A DNA stretch of 64,000 nt from Trinickia dinghuensis (GTDB lineage: Bacteria; Pseudomonadota; Gammaproteobacteria; Burkholderiales; Burkholderiaceae). A model generated the notes under the pieces. That model did not search any database. It saw nothing but the letters and a program-made list of their open reading frames with translations, and was not told the origin of the DNA. Positions 28,831 to 39,894 of the stretch are shown one piece after another. The translations under genes were made by a program, and so were the position numbers. Position 1 is the first letter of the stretch. Each line of letters opens with the position of its first letter. The stretch covers positions 1 through 64,000 of the forward strand of contig NZ_QRGA01000011.1 of the NCBI RefSeq assembly GCF_003367175.1, written 5' to 3'.

Positions 28831-30111
28831 TCATTCGCCACGACGCGATTTGATCGCAAGCACAATGAGCCCGGCCGCGCCGACGATCAGCACAAGGGCT
28901 GCGAGCCAAAGCGCCGGCGCAAACGATCCGACGCGCGCGGCAATGGGCGCCGCCACGAGCGGCCCCGCGATCTGCCCAACGCCGTACGCGGCCGTCGCAT
29001 AACCCATGAGCCCGGCGGCGTGCTCGCCGTGCAACCGCCGCGCCTCGCGCATCGCGAACAACGTGATGGCCGTGAACGGCAATCCGATCAGCACGCTGCC
29101 GATCGCAAAGCCTTCGGCCGTCGGCAGCACGATGCCGAGCGCGATGCCGATGGCCTGAACGACATAACACCCGGCAAGCAGCATCCGGTTGTCCCAGCGC
29201 ATGGGCAGCCGCGCAGCGAACATCGAGCCTGGAATCAACGCCGCGCCGAACATCGGCCAAAACAGATCGGGCCAGTTCGATCCCGGCAGCGCATGGCGGG
29301 CGATGACGGGCAAGAACGTTGCCGTGATGATGTAACCGAACCCGGGCATGCCGTAGAGGACGACGAGCCAGATCGATTGCATCCGGCGCTCGCTGTCGCT
29401 CATCGGCATGGCGGTGCTCATGCCCGCATGGGGCCGAGCGCTTGCCGGCCGCGTCGCCGCGGCGGCACGGGAGACGGAAGCGGACGCCGCGCCCGCCCTG
29501 CCCGCTCCCCGGCCCGGCGGCGCAATCGTCCTCCACACGCAAACCGTCGCCACGGCGCACAAGATACCGAACAAGATCCAGCCGAACGGCGCCCCCTGGC
29601 TTGCCGTCGCGCTGACAATCAGCCCGGTCACGACGATGCCGACGCCGGGCCCCGTGTAGATCACGCCGCCCCAGGCCGGCGCGCCGAGCCTCGAGAGCCA
29701 TGCGAGCCCCCATTGGGACGCGAACACGAACGTCCAGGCACTGACGACGCCCGCCACGAACCGGACGGCCACCCAAACCGGAAAGCGATGCGTGACGCCC
29801 ATCAGGAGCGTCAGAACGACCGTGGACACGAGCCCCGCACGCACCATTCGAGCATGTTCGACCGGCACAAACGCGCAAGTGAGCGCCCCGATGAAGTACC
29901 CCGCGTAGTTGGCCGACGCGAGCAGGCCGCCCGCGCGCAGATCGAGCGCGCCGGCATGCAGCATGAGCGGCAACAGCGGCGTGAACGCGAAACGCCCGAC
30001 GCCGAGCGCCACGGCGAGCGCAACCATGCACGCAAGGGCAACGCGGCCGGCGCCGGCCGCCTGTCCGCCACGCCGCAACGCGGCATCGCCCATCGAATCG
30101 GAGTTAGCCAT
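28831..30111 (-). CDS. YbfB/YjiJ-family MFS transporter
   Basis: Inner-membrane major facilitator of 426 aa with about 12 hydrophobic segments. The N-terminal VALGVGRFAFTPLLPLMLHA segment and GLLASANYAGYFIGAL are the hallmark of the YbfB/YjiJ family; later FLPVIARHALPGSNWPDLFW and GVGQIAGPLVAAPIAARVGS also fit. A proline/alanine-rich cytoplasmic loop (about residues 200-240) separates the two halves. The start is uncertain: 30111 is preferred, 30198 is possible. It is divergent from a LysR-type regulator, which is its likely controller. The transported compound is unknown. Confidence 0.85.
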   Translation of the reverse strand: MANSDSMGDAALRRGGQAAGAGRVALACMVALAVALGVGRFAFTPLLPLMLHAGALDLRAGGLLASANYAGYFIGALTCAFVPVEHARMVRAGLVSTVVLTLLMGVTHRFPVWVAVRFVAGVVSAWTFVFASQWGLAWLSRLGAPAWGGVIYTGPGVGIVVTGLIVSATASQGAPFGWILFGILCAVATVCVWRTIAPPGRGAGRAGAASASVSRAAAATRPASARPHAGMSTAMPMSDSERRMQSIWLVVLYGMPGFGYIITATFLPVIARHALPGSNWPDLFWPMFGAALIPGSMFAARLPMRWDNRMLLAGCYVVQAIGIALGIVLPTAEGFAIGSVLIGLPFTAITLFAMREARRLHGEHAAGLMGYATAAYGVGQIAGPLVAAPIAARVGSFAPALWLAALVLIVGAAGLIVLAIKSRRGE

Positions 30112-30249
30112 GGAAGATCCCGTTACCGATAACCAGCCCAGCATGCGCCGCGCCGCCACCCAAGGCCCGAGCGCCCCAACGCGAATACGTTTGAACATTT
30201 GAACGCTTCTTCAGACGTGATGCTAGCGCGCTGCACGAATCATGAAAAA

Positions 30250-30262
30250 TGAATAATATTGA
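30250..30262. promoter_or_regulatory. Candidate LysR-type T-N11-A box
   Basis: TGAATAATATTGA, with an AATA/TATT inverted repeat, fits the T-N11-A pattern of LysR-type operators. It lies in the divergent gap, 25 bases upstream of the regulator start. It is the only AT-rich dyad in this gap. Confidence 0.4.
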
Positions 30263-30287
30263 TGAAATCCATCCTCCGGAGAGAATC

Positions 30288-31217
30288 ATGGATTTGGCTG
30301 CTCTGACGATTTTTCGGGCCGTGGTGCGGGAAAACGGGGTCACGCGCGCCGCCACGAAGCTCAATCGCGTCCAGTCGAACGTGACGATGCGCATCAAGCA
30401 GCTCGAGCAGCAGCTCGGCGCCGAACTGTTCGTTCGCGAGGGGCGCCGGCTCGTGCTGACGCCCGCGGGACGAACCCTGCTGCCGTACGCGGAGCGGCTG
30501 CTGGCGCTGGCCGACGAAGCGCGCCATGCGCTGCGCGAAGGTCGCCCACGCGGCCGGCTCGCCCTAGGCGCGATGGAAAGCGCGGCGGCGACGCGTTTGC
30601 CGCGCGTGCTCGCCGGCTACCATCAGCGCTGGCCCGAAGTCGAACTCGAGCTGAGCACGGGCACGACGGGCCGCCTGATCGACCGCGTGCGCGAATTCGA
30701 AATCGACGCGGCGCTCATTGCCACGCCGCCGGACGCGTCGGTGCTGACCGCCGATTTCGAATCGGTTCAGGTGTTCGACGAGGAGTTGGTGATGGTGACG
30801 CCGCGCGGCCATCGCGCCATTCGCGCGGCGAACGACGTCGCGCTCTCCACGCTGATCGCTTTCGAGCGCGGCTGCGCCTATCGAAGCTATGTGGAGCGGT
30901 GGTACGCGGAGCACGGCCTACGGCCGGCGCGCACGCTCGAACTCGGTTCGTACCACGCGATCATCGCCTGCGTGGCGGCGGGTGCCGGCGTTGCCGTGGC
31001 GCCGCGTTCGGTGTTGGATCTGCTGCCGGGTGGCGCGCAAGACGTCGCGATCCACCCGCTCGGGCCGCTCGGTGCCGTGCCGACGCTATTGATCTGGCGT
31101 CGCGGGCACGACTCGGCCGCGCTCGACGCATTGCGCGAGGCGCTGTTGGCCCATGCGCGTGGATCGACTTTGAACGACGCTGAGCAGCAGCGCGATGTTC
31201 CGCTCGTCGCGGGTTGA
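30288..31217 (+). CDS. LysR-family transcriptional regulator
   Basis: Transcription factor of 309 aa. The N-terminal winged helix-turn-helix is MDLAALTIFRAVVRENGVTR, then AATKLNRVQSNVTMRIKQLE and LGAELFVREGRRLVLTPAG. The LysR substrate-binding domain follows (about residues 90-290; GRLALGAMESAAATRLP, FERGCAYRSYVERWYAEHG). The start at 30288 has GGAG 6 bases upstream; an upstream in-frame ATG at 30249 lacks a ribosome site. Divergent orientation suggests control of the YbfB-type transporter and autoregulation. The co-inducer is unknown. Confidence 0.9.
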   Translation: MDLAALTIFRAVVRENGVTRAATKLNRVQSNVTMRIKQLEQQLGAELFVREGRRLVLTPAGRTLLPYAERLLALADEARHALREGRPRGRLALGAMESAAATRLPRVLAGYHQRWPEVELELSTGTTGRLIDRVREFEIDAALIATPPDASVLTADFESVQVFDEELVMVTPRGHRAIRAANDVALSTLIAFERGCAYRSYVERWYAEHGLRPARTLELGSYHAIIACVAAGAGVAVAPRSVLDLLPGGAQDVAIHPLGPLGAVPTLLIWRRGHDSAALDALREALLAHARGSTLNDAEQQRDVPLVAG

Positions 31218-31302
31218 TCGGGGGCGACGTCGAACGACGCGAGCGCGATCAGCCCGCTGTCATGGGATGCATCGCTACAGCCTAAGCAGACTGTCTACTG
31301 CC

Positions 31303-31668
31303 TCAGCCTGCCAGCTTCCTGAACGTTTCGAGCACGGCATCGCCCTTGAAGGGCTTGACGATCCAGCCCTTGACGCCGGCGGCCTTGCCCCGCTCTTTCA
31401 TCGCCGGGCTGCTTTCCGTCGTCAACATGATGATGTTGACGGCGCTGTTCGAGAGTTCGCCGCGGATCTTCTCGGCCATCGTCAACCCGTCCATGTTCGG
31501 CATGTTGACGTCGCTGATGACGAGCTTCACGCCGGGGTTCGTCTTGACTTTGGCGAGCCCGTCCTTGCCGTCGACGGCCGTATCGACGTCGAGCCCGTTC
31601 TTGCGCAGAAACCCGGCCACTTCGTCACGCACCGTGCTCGAATCGTCCACTACCAGAATCTTTGCCAT
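31303..31668 (-). CDS. CheY-like single-domain response regulator
   Basis: Receiver domain only, 121 aa, no output domain. Acidic pair at D8-D9, phospho-acceptor D53 (LVISDVNMPNMDG), T83/T84 and K106 (WIVKPF) are all in place. It is the last gene of the minus-strand chemosensory-like operon, 45 bases after the CheX-like gene. It is the likely phosphorylation target of the upstream HPt kinase, with the CheX-like protein as phosphatase. Whether it binds the flagellar motor or another effector cannot be told. Confidence 0.9.
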   Translation of the reverse strand: MAKILVVDDSSTVRDEVAGFLRKNGLDVDTAVDGKDGLAKVKTNPGVKLVISDVNMPNMDGLTMAEKIRGELSNSAVNIIMLTTESSPAMKERGKAAGVKGWIVKPFKGDAVLETFRKLAG

Positions 31669-31713
31669 GTTGATCTCTACCTCTGGTTCTAGTCTTTCGA
31701 TATCGAAAGAAAT

Positions 31714-32256
31714 TTAGAAAAGCTCAAGCTCGCCGGCGCTTTCGTGCACGTCGGCCACCTGCGCGACGAAATCGAGCGGTGCGCTCGCGCAGACGCACAG
31801 CGTCGCGCGCAGCCGCGCGGCGTACTCGATCGTGACGTCGTAAGCAGCGATGTACGCCGGCTTCAACTCGTCGAGATAGCCCATGCAGTCGCTCGGCAAC
31901 GCGTAAGGCGTCGACATGCCGAGGTCGGGAAAATGCTCGACGAGCTGCTGGTTGATGGCGCCGCAGCACAGGTTGCCGATTTCCATCGCCGCCTCGCGCA
32001 GCGTGCGATCGGCGCCGGCCGCCGAGTAGTAGGCGCGGGTGCCTTCGTCGTCGGCGAACTGCAGCAGCAGCACGATCCGAAAATCGATCGAGGCGATCGT
32101 CAGCACGAGCACTTCCGTGCTCGGGCCCGATCCCGTTTCGCCCGGCGCCGCCACCGGCGCGATGTCGCAGGCGTGCGCCGCATCGACGGTCAAGCGTGTG
32201 CGTGCCGCTTGGAAGAAAATGCGCTCGAGGCTGTCCTGGGCTGCGTGGGTGATCAC
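31714..32256 (-). CDS. CheX/CheC-like CheY-P phosphatase
   Basis: Protein of about 180 aa resembling the CheC/CheX phosphatase family. The central helix carries EAAMEIGNLCCGAINQQLVE, matching the family pattern E-x2-N-x3-G, where the Glu and Asn attack phospho-CheY. A second symmetric-looking segment follows (MGYLDELKPAYIAAYDVTIE). The start is uncertain: no ATG with a ribosome site exists; the GTG at 32256, or a TTG at 32268 overlapping the upstream stop, fit best. It lies between the mini-MCP gene and the CheY-like gene. Confidence 0.7.
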   Translation of the reverse strand: MITHAAQDSLERIFFQAARTRLTVDAAHACDIAPVAAPGETGSGPSTEVLVLTIASIDFRIVLLLQFADDEGTRAYYSAAGADRTLREAAMEIGNLCCGAINQQLVEHFPDLGMSTPYALPSDCMGYLDELKPAYIAAYDVTIEYAARLRATLCVCASAPLDFVAQVADVHESAGELELF

Positions 32257-32269
32257 GTCGGATTCCAAC

Positions 32270-33004
32270 TCAAGACCCCAGCTTCGCTTGGAACTGATGC
32301 GCGAGCGCCTCGACGCTCCCAAGCGCCGCCGTGATCATCTTGCCGCCAGCTTGGATGTCCTGGAACGTCGCCGTGGTGACGAGATCGTTGCGATCCAGGC
32401 TGTCGCGATAGCTCTTGGAAAGCTCTTGCGAACGCGTCGCGAGTGCGCGCACTTCGCCGGCTACGATCGAGAAACCGCGGCCCGCGGCCCCCGCGCGCGC
32501 CGCTTCGATCGACGCATTGAGCGACACCATCAGCACGTGATTGACGATACGCGCCAGCTCGTGGTTCTTGCTGTGCATGTCGTGGTTTTGCGCCATCAGC
32601 GAAATCATCTGCTCGTGCCAGCGCTCGAACGTTACCGAGAACTGCTTGAGCCGGGCCGCTTCGCCCTCGATTTTCTTCGCGTGCGCGAGCAGATCTTCGT
32701 GACGCGCCTGCACCGTGCGCAGGGTATCGCGCACTTCGCCCAGGCTGCCCGATTCGCCGGCGAGCGCTTCAGTGAGCCGCTCGGTCTCGGCCGTCAATTC
32801 GCCGATGCGCGTCTCATGCGCCGCGGCCTCGGCCGCGCGATGCGCCTGCTCTTCGTCGTGCGCGTCGGTTAGACGAGCGATCGCCTCGTCGTGCCTGCGC
32901 GCCGCTTGGGCGCTCGCGCGCTTGTGCGCAATCGTCGCGGCCAGCGCCGCGGCCGCCACGACGGCCGTTGCCGCCGCTGCCGACATCCAATACGTTAGTA
33001 CCAC
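32270..33004 (-). CDS. Short MCP-like signalling protein
   Basis: Protein of 244 aa: one N-terminal membrane segment (about 7-27), a long Ala/Glu/Arg-rich coiled coil (about 30-125), then only the tip half of an MCP hairpin (MVSLNASIEAARAGAAGRGF, SIVAGEVRALATRSQELSKS). There is no periplasmic sensor domain and no HAMP. It is half the size of a normal chemoreceptor. The tip sequence still matches the CheA/CheW-contact region, so it may scaffold the neighbouring kinase. It overlaps or abuts the CheX-like gene. Confidence 0.82.
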   Translation of the reverse strand: MVLTYWMSAAAATAVVAAAALAATIAHKRASAQAARRHDEAIARLTDAHDEEQAHRAAEAAAHETRIGELTAETERLTEALAGESGSLGEVRDTLRTVQARHEDLLAHAKKIEGEAARLKQFSVTFERWHEQMISLMAQNHDMHSKNHELARIVNHVLMVSLNASIEAARAGAAGRGFSIVAGEVRALATRSQELSKSYRDSLDRNDLVTTATFQDIQAGGKMITAALGSVEALAHQFQAKLGS

Positions 33005-33065
33005 AGCTTTCCTCGATTCAACCCACTAAGCTTTTGCTCGTTCGACTTCCGCCACGCGCGGCCAC

Positions 33066-35456
33066 TCAGGCGAGCGCGTCGTCTCGCGCCGACTTCGTGT
33101 CATTGCCGACCGGCGCGCCGAGACTATCGACGGCCCACGATTCCGGCAGATGCACGATCGTCTGGAAGCGCCGGAAATCGGCACCGCGGCGATCGTCGGT
33201 GAAGCGCAATTCGATGCGGCCGTGCTCGCGCTCGAGCATCTCCTTGACGGCATCCATCCCGACGCCGCGCCCCGATACTTCCGTCACCGCCTTCGCCGTG
33301 GAGAAGCCGGCGCGGAAGATGAAGGCGGCCACGGCTTCATCGGCGATCTCCTCGCCCGGCGCCACCCAGCCGCGCTCCGTGGCAATGCCGCGAATGCGTG
33401 CCAATGCGAGCCCGCGGCCGTCGTCGCTGAGCGTCAGTTGCAGCGCCCCCGCATCGACGCCCACTTCGAATTCGATCGTCCCCGCTTCGCGCTTGCCCGC
33501 CGCCGAGCGCTCGTCCGCCGGCTCGATCCCGTGGTCGACGCTGTTGCGCAGCAAGTGCATGAACACGTCGCGCAGCGCGGCGCCCGCGTGACGGCGCAGG
33601 CGGTAGCCGTTGTCGTCGATCGTGACCATCGGCGCCGGCTTGCCGAGTTCCTTGGCCAGCGAAGGCAGCGATTCGATCGGGCCCGAGAGCGCCTCGCCGA
33701 AGCTTTCCGTATCGAGCAGGCGCAGCGTGCGGCGCACGGCGTCGCGCATCGCGACGAGCCCCGCCACGTCGCCGTCGCGCACCGATTCGACGAGATCCAG
33801 GCTTTCGTCGATATGCGAACGATCGACCACCATGTACCGGCCGCTCTGCGTGCGATGGACGCTGCCGGCCGGCCCCTTGCGGCCCAGGTTGACCTCGTTG
33901 ATCGTGGCGTAGTGCTCGACCGCCTCCTTCACGCGCGCGAGTTCGGCAATCGACGCTTCGCGGTCCCAGGCTTCACCTGCACCCAAGCGCCGCAGCTCGT
34001 CGTAGCGCTGCTCGGCCTCGTGCACGATGCTCGTCAAATGACGCAGGCCGTACGTGCGCGCATTGCCTTTTATCGTGTGCATGTTGCGGAACAGCTCGGC
34101 GAGCGCCGATTCGTCCGTGTGGACGTCGTGCTGGCCGATGATGCGTTCGTTCTCGTGGATGAAGCCCTTCGCGCTCTCCACGAATTGATGGAACTTCTCT
34201 TGGCTGACGGCCAGGATCTCGCCGATCATCTCGAGCTGCCGCTTTTGCTGGGTCGATTCGGCCGTCAGGCGGCGCAGCTCCGTCACGTCGCGCACGCAGA
34301 GCATGAGGCGCATGATCGTATCGGTTTCGTCGGTGATCGCCGACCAGCTCAGATCGAGCGTCTTCGCGCGCCCGTCCCGCATGGTCTTCACGACTTCGTT
34401 GACGAGCAGGTGTTCGTTGAACGAGAAGTTGATGGCGTCCTCGCCGATGCAGGCGTGAATCGCGGCTTCGACTTGCGAAAGCGTATCGCCATCGAGACTC
34501 GTCTCGCCGAATACGAGCGACATGACGTCGCGCCCCGCGATGTCTTCCGTCTCGAAGATGGCTTCCAGGTAGGCCGAGTATTCGCCGTGCACGAGACCTT
34601 CGTCGACGACGGTCATGATGCCCTGCTGCATGTTCTGCAGCATCGCTTGAATATCGGCCGTTTTTTGCTTGAGCTGCATCGAGCTTTGCTCGATCTTCTC
34701 GATCATGTCGTTGAACGCGACGATCGAGCGGCCGATTTCGTCCATGCGCGCGACGGGCACGCGCCGCGTGAAATCCTGGCTCGACGCGATCTCGCTCATC
34801 TCCGATTGCATCTGCGTGAGCGGCCGCGTGATCTGGCGATAGAGCAGCACGCCGATGACGGTCAAGAGCAGAATGGCCGCCGCGGTCGCTCCGCCGATCG
34901 CGGTCGTCGTCGTGGCGAGCATGCCGTTGAGCGCGCCGATCGCGTCGTCCTTCTGGCGGTTCTTCTCGATCCGCATCGTCTCGACGATCCCTTCAAGCTC
35001 GTTGCGGTATTCGCCGACGTCCGCGAACAAGAACGCCTGCGCGAGCGCGTCCTTGCCCGAGGCCTTCATCTGTTCGGTTTGGTCGATCGCCGAGAAGTAA
35101 TTCGAGAGGCTCTCGCGCGCCTGCGCGACCAAGCCCTTCTGAGCGTGGCTTGCCGCGGCCTTGGCCTGCACGTCGAGCGCCTGGCGCAGCGCGTCTTCCT
35201 TCGTCTTCAACTGCGCTTGCGCCTGCGAGACCATGTTGGCATCGGGCGCGTAGACGAGCGTCATCGTCGCGAGCTGAACGTCTTTGACTTCGGAAACGAG
35301 ATCGCTCGATGCGAGCGCGCTCGGCACGACGCCCTGTGTGACTTGGCGTACTTGACCGGCGCTGCGGCGTGCTTGGTAGGTTGCGTAGCCGCCGATCGCC
35401 GCGAGCGCAACGAACATGAGCAGCACCAACAGCGTGATGCGATGACGAATCGTCAT
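33066..35456 (-). CDS. Membrane HAMP-PAS-HPt-ATPase kinase, CheA-like
   Basis: Multidomain kinase of 796 aa. TM1 about 7-26, periplasmic helical sensor about 27-185, TM2 about 188-207, HAMP about 208-260, PAS-like region about 270-395, HPt phosphotransfer site H460 (FRNMHTIKGNARTYG), and a HATPase with N box HLLRNSVDHGIEP (634-646), DDGRG (678) and GRGVGMD (729-735). It has no CheW-like P5 domain, no H-box dimerisation helix pair and no receiver, so it is a receptor and CheA-type kinase in one chain. It heads the four-gene operon. The start at 35456 is chosen for its fit with TM1; the ribosome site (GGGG) is weak. Confidence 0.88.
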   Translation of the reverse strand: MTIRHRITLLVLLMFVALAAIGGYATYQARRSAGQVRQVTQGVVPSALASSDLVSEVKDVQLATMTLVYAPDANMVSQAQAQLKTKEDALRQALDVQAKAAASHAQKGLVAQARESLSNYFSAIDQTEQMKASGKDALAQAFLFADVGEYRNELEGIVETMRIEKNRQKDDAIGALNGMLATTTTAIGGATAAAILLLTVIGVLLYRQITRPLTQMQSEMSEIASSQDFTRRVPVARMDEIGRSIVAFNDMIEKIEQSSMQLKQKTADIQAMLQNMQQGIMTVVDEGLVHGEYSAYLEAIFETEDIAGRDVMSLVFGETSLDGDTLSQVEAAIHACIGEDAINFSFNEHLLVNEVVKTMRDGRAKTLDLSWSAITDETDTIMRLMLCVRDVTELRRLTAESTQQKRQLEMIGEILAVSQEKFHQFVESAKGFIHENERIIGQHDVHTDESALAELFRNMHTIKGNARTYGLRHLTSIVHEAEQRYDELRRLGAGEAWDREASIAELARVKEAVEHYATINEVNLGRKGPAGSVHRTQSGRYMVVDRSHIDESLDLVESVRDGDVAGLVAMRDAVRRTLRLLDTESFGEALSGPIESLPSLAKELGKPAPMVTIDDNGYRLRRHAGAALRDVFMHLLRNSVDHGIEPADERSAAGKREAGTIEFEVGVDAGALQLTLSDDGRGLALARIRGIATERGWVAPGEEIADEAVAAFIFRAGFSTAKAVTEVSGRGVGMDAVKEMLEREHGRIELRFTDDRRGADFRRFQTIVHLPESWAVDSLGAPVGNDTKSARDDALA

Positions 35457-35851
35457 GTGGAACCCCGATGCGAGAAGTGTCGCGCGCGGTTCTAGCGCCG
35501 CGCGGCGAACCATTGCTTTGTAGTGAACTGTTACTTCGGTCCTGGCGGGGGGATTATCGAGGCAAGCTCGTGACGAAGTGATGACCGACACGATCGATAG
35601 GAGAACGAAGAAGATGCGCCGACGCAAACGATACAGCGCGCGTTCCGGCACCTTTTGAACGTGTTCGGAAATCGTGCACGCAAGCGATAAAACGGCGTGC
35701 GCAAAATGAACAAGGCCGCTTGCAATTATCTTGCAAGCGGCCTTCGATGAAGCCAATGAGACTTAAGCGTGGATCAGCGCGTACGTGGCGCTATGCCGCG
35801 CAGAAAACGCTCGTAAGTAGGCCCTAACTTACTGACCTACTGTCTTATACC
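35457..35851. other. Intergenic region between alaS and the CheA-like kinase gene
   Basis: About 395 bases. It contains the alaS terminator (35712-35744) and, beyond it, about 250 bases that must carry the promoter of the chemosensory-like operon. No additional gene is supported, and I could not identify a convincing promoter hexamer pair. Confidence 0.5.
35712..35744 (-). terminator. Rho-independent terminator of alaS
   Basis: Perfect 14-bp stem AAGGCCGCTTGCAA / TTGCAAGCGGCCTT with a 5-base loop. On the minus strand it is followed by GTTCATTTTG. It lies 108 bases after the alaS stop codon. Confidence 0.8.
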
Positions 35852-38476
<2,625 letters not shown>

Positions 38477-38653
38477 AGAAAACGGAGGCGGACGGTCTCG
38501 ATTGGAAACCGGCGGCGCCTTACGGCTCATGGCGCCGGGCCGTTTTCCCCTAAACGGCTCATTATACGGAATTGTCGCCCGATCGCCCTAGCCACCGCTT
38601 TGACGGGCCGCGGCACGGGCCCGCCCGACGAGGCGGGCCCGGATCCTACATGG

Positions 38654-38908
38654 TCAAACCGCCCGCTTGACGAGGCGGATGACGAACAGCAAGACCACCG
38701 CGCCGATGACGGCGACGATCAGCGAGCTGATGAATCCGCCGCCGATCGAGATGTGCAGCACGCCGGCCAGCCAGCCGCCGACGAACGCACCGACGATCCC
38801 GACGATGATGTCGACGATCAGGCCGAAGCCGCCGCCCTTCATGATGACGCCGGCGAGCCAGCCCGCCAGGGCCCCGATGATCAACCAGACAATGAGACCA
38901 TGGTGCAT
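38654..38908 (-). CDS. GlsB/YeaQ/YmgE family small membrane protein
   Basis: Hydrophobic protein of 84 aa with three predicted membrane segments, rich in Gly and Ile. The pattern IVWLIIGALAGWLAGVIMKG, then GLIVDIIVGIVGAFVGGWLA, then IVAVIGAVVLLFVIRLVKRA is the family signature (transglycosylase-associated/stress-linked). GGAG lies 8 bases before the ATG. Family members are often induced by stress; their biochemical role is not established. Confidence 0.88.
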   Translation of the reverse strand: MHHGLIVWLIIGALAGWLAGVIMKGGGFGLIVDIIVGIVGAFVGGWLAGVLHISIGGGFISSLIVAVIGAVVLLFVIRLVKRAV

Positions 38909-39186
38909 TGTGATTTCTCCGCTGAGTTCGGGTTTCTTCTTGGCACCGGCGGCGCTGGGCACCCCATACGCAACGCGCCGCCGGCGAACGCGATGCTGCG
39001 CATCCAGTCTAGCTGGTCGCGCCCCGTTTCGCATGTCCTGCAACAGACAGTGACAATTGTTTGCTGCCTTGGCGGCGCATAGTGGTACCTGGGGGTCCTT
39101 GCAGGTACTTGCACTTGCGGGTGCTCCCGCAATCGTTCGTGCAGCTTGCGCGGCCGAATCCGATCGCGTCAAGCAAGACGATCGGG

Positions 39187-39747
39187 TCAATCAAGAAAGG
39201 ACGCGAGGTGGCGCCGGCCTTCTTCCCAGTCCCCGAGCCCGCTGTCGGCGTTGATGTGGCCGCGCGGCCCGATCTCGACCAAGCGGCTGCCCCAGGCGCG
39301 CGCGCAGCGCTCGGCGAAAGCGAGCGAGCCGTAGGGATCGTCGCTGCTCGCGACGACGATCGACGGAAACGGCAGCGGAGCGAGCGCGAGGTCGCCGTAG
39401 CCGGCCGCATCGCGCGGAAATCCGGGGCCGCTCGGGTCGGGCGGCGCGACGAGCAGCGCCCCGGCGATCTTGTCGATCTGTGCGGCGCCGGCGATGCGCA
39501 GCGCCCAGTGCGCGAGCGTCAGACACCCGAGACTATGCGCGGCAAAGCGCAGCGGTCCCGTCAGCTCGGAAACGACCGTGCGGTCGAGCGTTTCGCACCA
39601 CGCTTCGCGCACGGGGCGGTCCCAATCGGGCATGGCAACCCGGACGAAGGAAGCATCGAGCGCTTCCCATCGCGTTTGCCAGTGGCCGGGGCCCGAGTTG
39701 CCGTATCCGGGCAGCACGTAGGTCTTCGTTTGAGTCAGCTGGCTCAT
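39187..39747 (-). CDS. RBBP9/YdeN-family alpha/beta hydrolase
   Basis: Serine hydrolase of 186 aa. N-terminal YVLPGYGNSGPGHWQTRWE is the family signature, the nucleophile lies in AAHSLGCLTLAHWA (Ser), and the catalytic His in GPRGHINADSGLGDWEEG; the Asp is probably in ASSDDPYGS. The substrate is unknown; relatives include human RBBP9 and bacterial YdeN. The start at 39747 is likely, but the ribosome site is weak. It is divergent from glnS. Confidence 0.88.
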   Translation of the reverse strand: MSQLTQTKTYVLPGYGNSGPGHWQTRWEALDASFVRVAMPDWDRPVREAWCETLDRTVVSELTGPLRFAAHSLGCLTLAHWALRIAGAAQIDKIAGALLVAPPDPSGPGFPRDAAGYGDLALAPLPFPSIVVASSDDPYGSLAFAERCARAWGSRLVEIGPRGHINADSGLGDWEEGRRHLASFLD

Positions 39748-39894
39748 GGAGCGTCGCGTGTAATGAGATCGCATAAAGCCGTTTGCGCGGTAGGCGAACG
39801 GTTCGAGGGTTCCGCGCGTAGTATAAGGTTTAGGTAGAATGATCGATTGCCGCGGGCGCGCCCCGTGTACTTTCCGCCGATTTCCGACTTCCGC

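Noticed and set aside
33150-35495. 781-codon plus-strand open frame opposite the CheA-like kinase
   Set aside because: Antisense shadow; the kinase motifs are on the minus strand.
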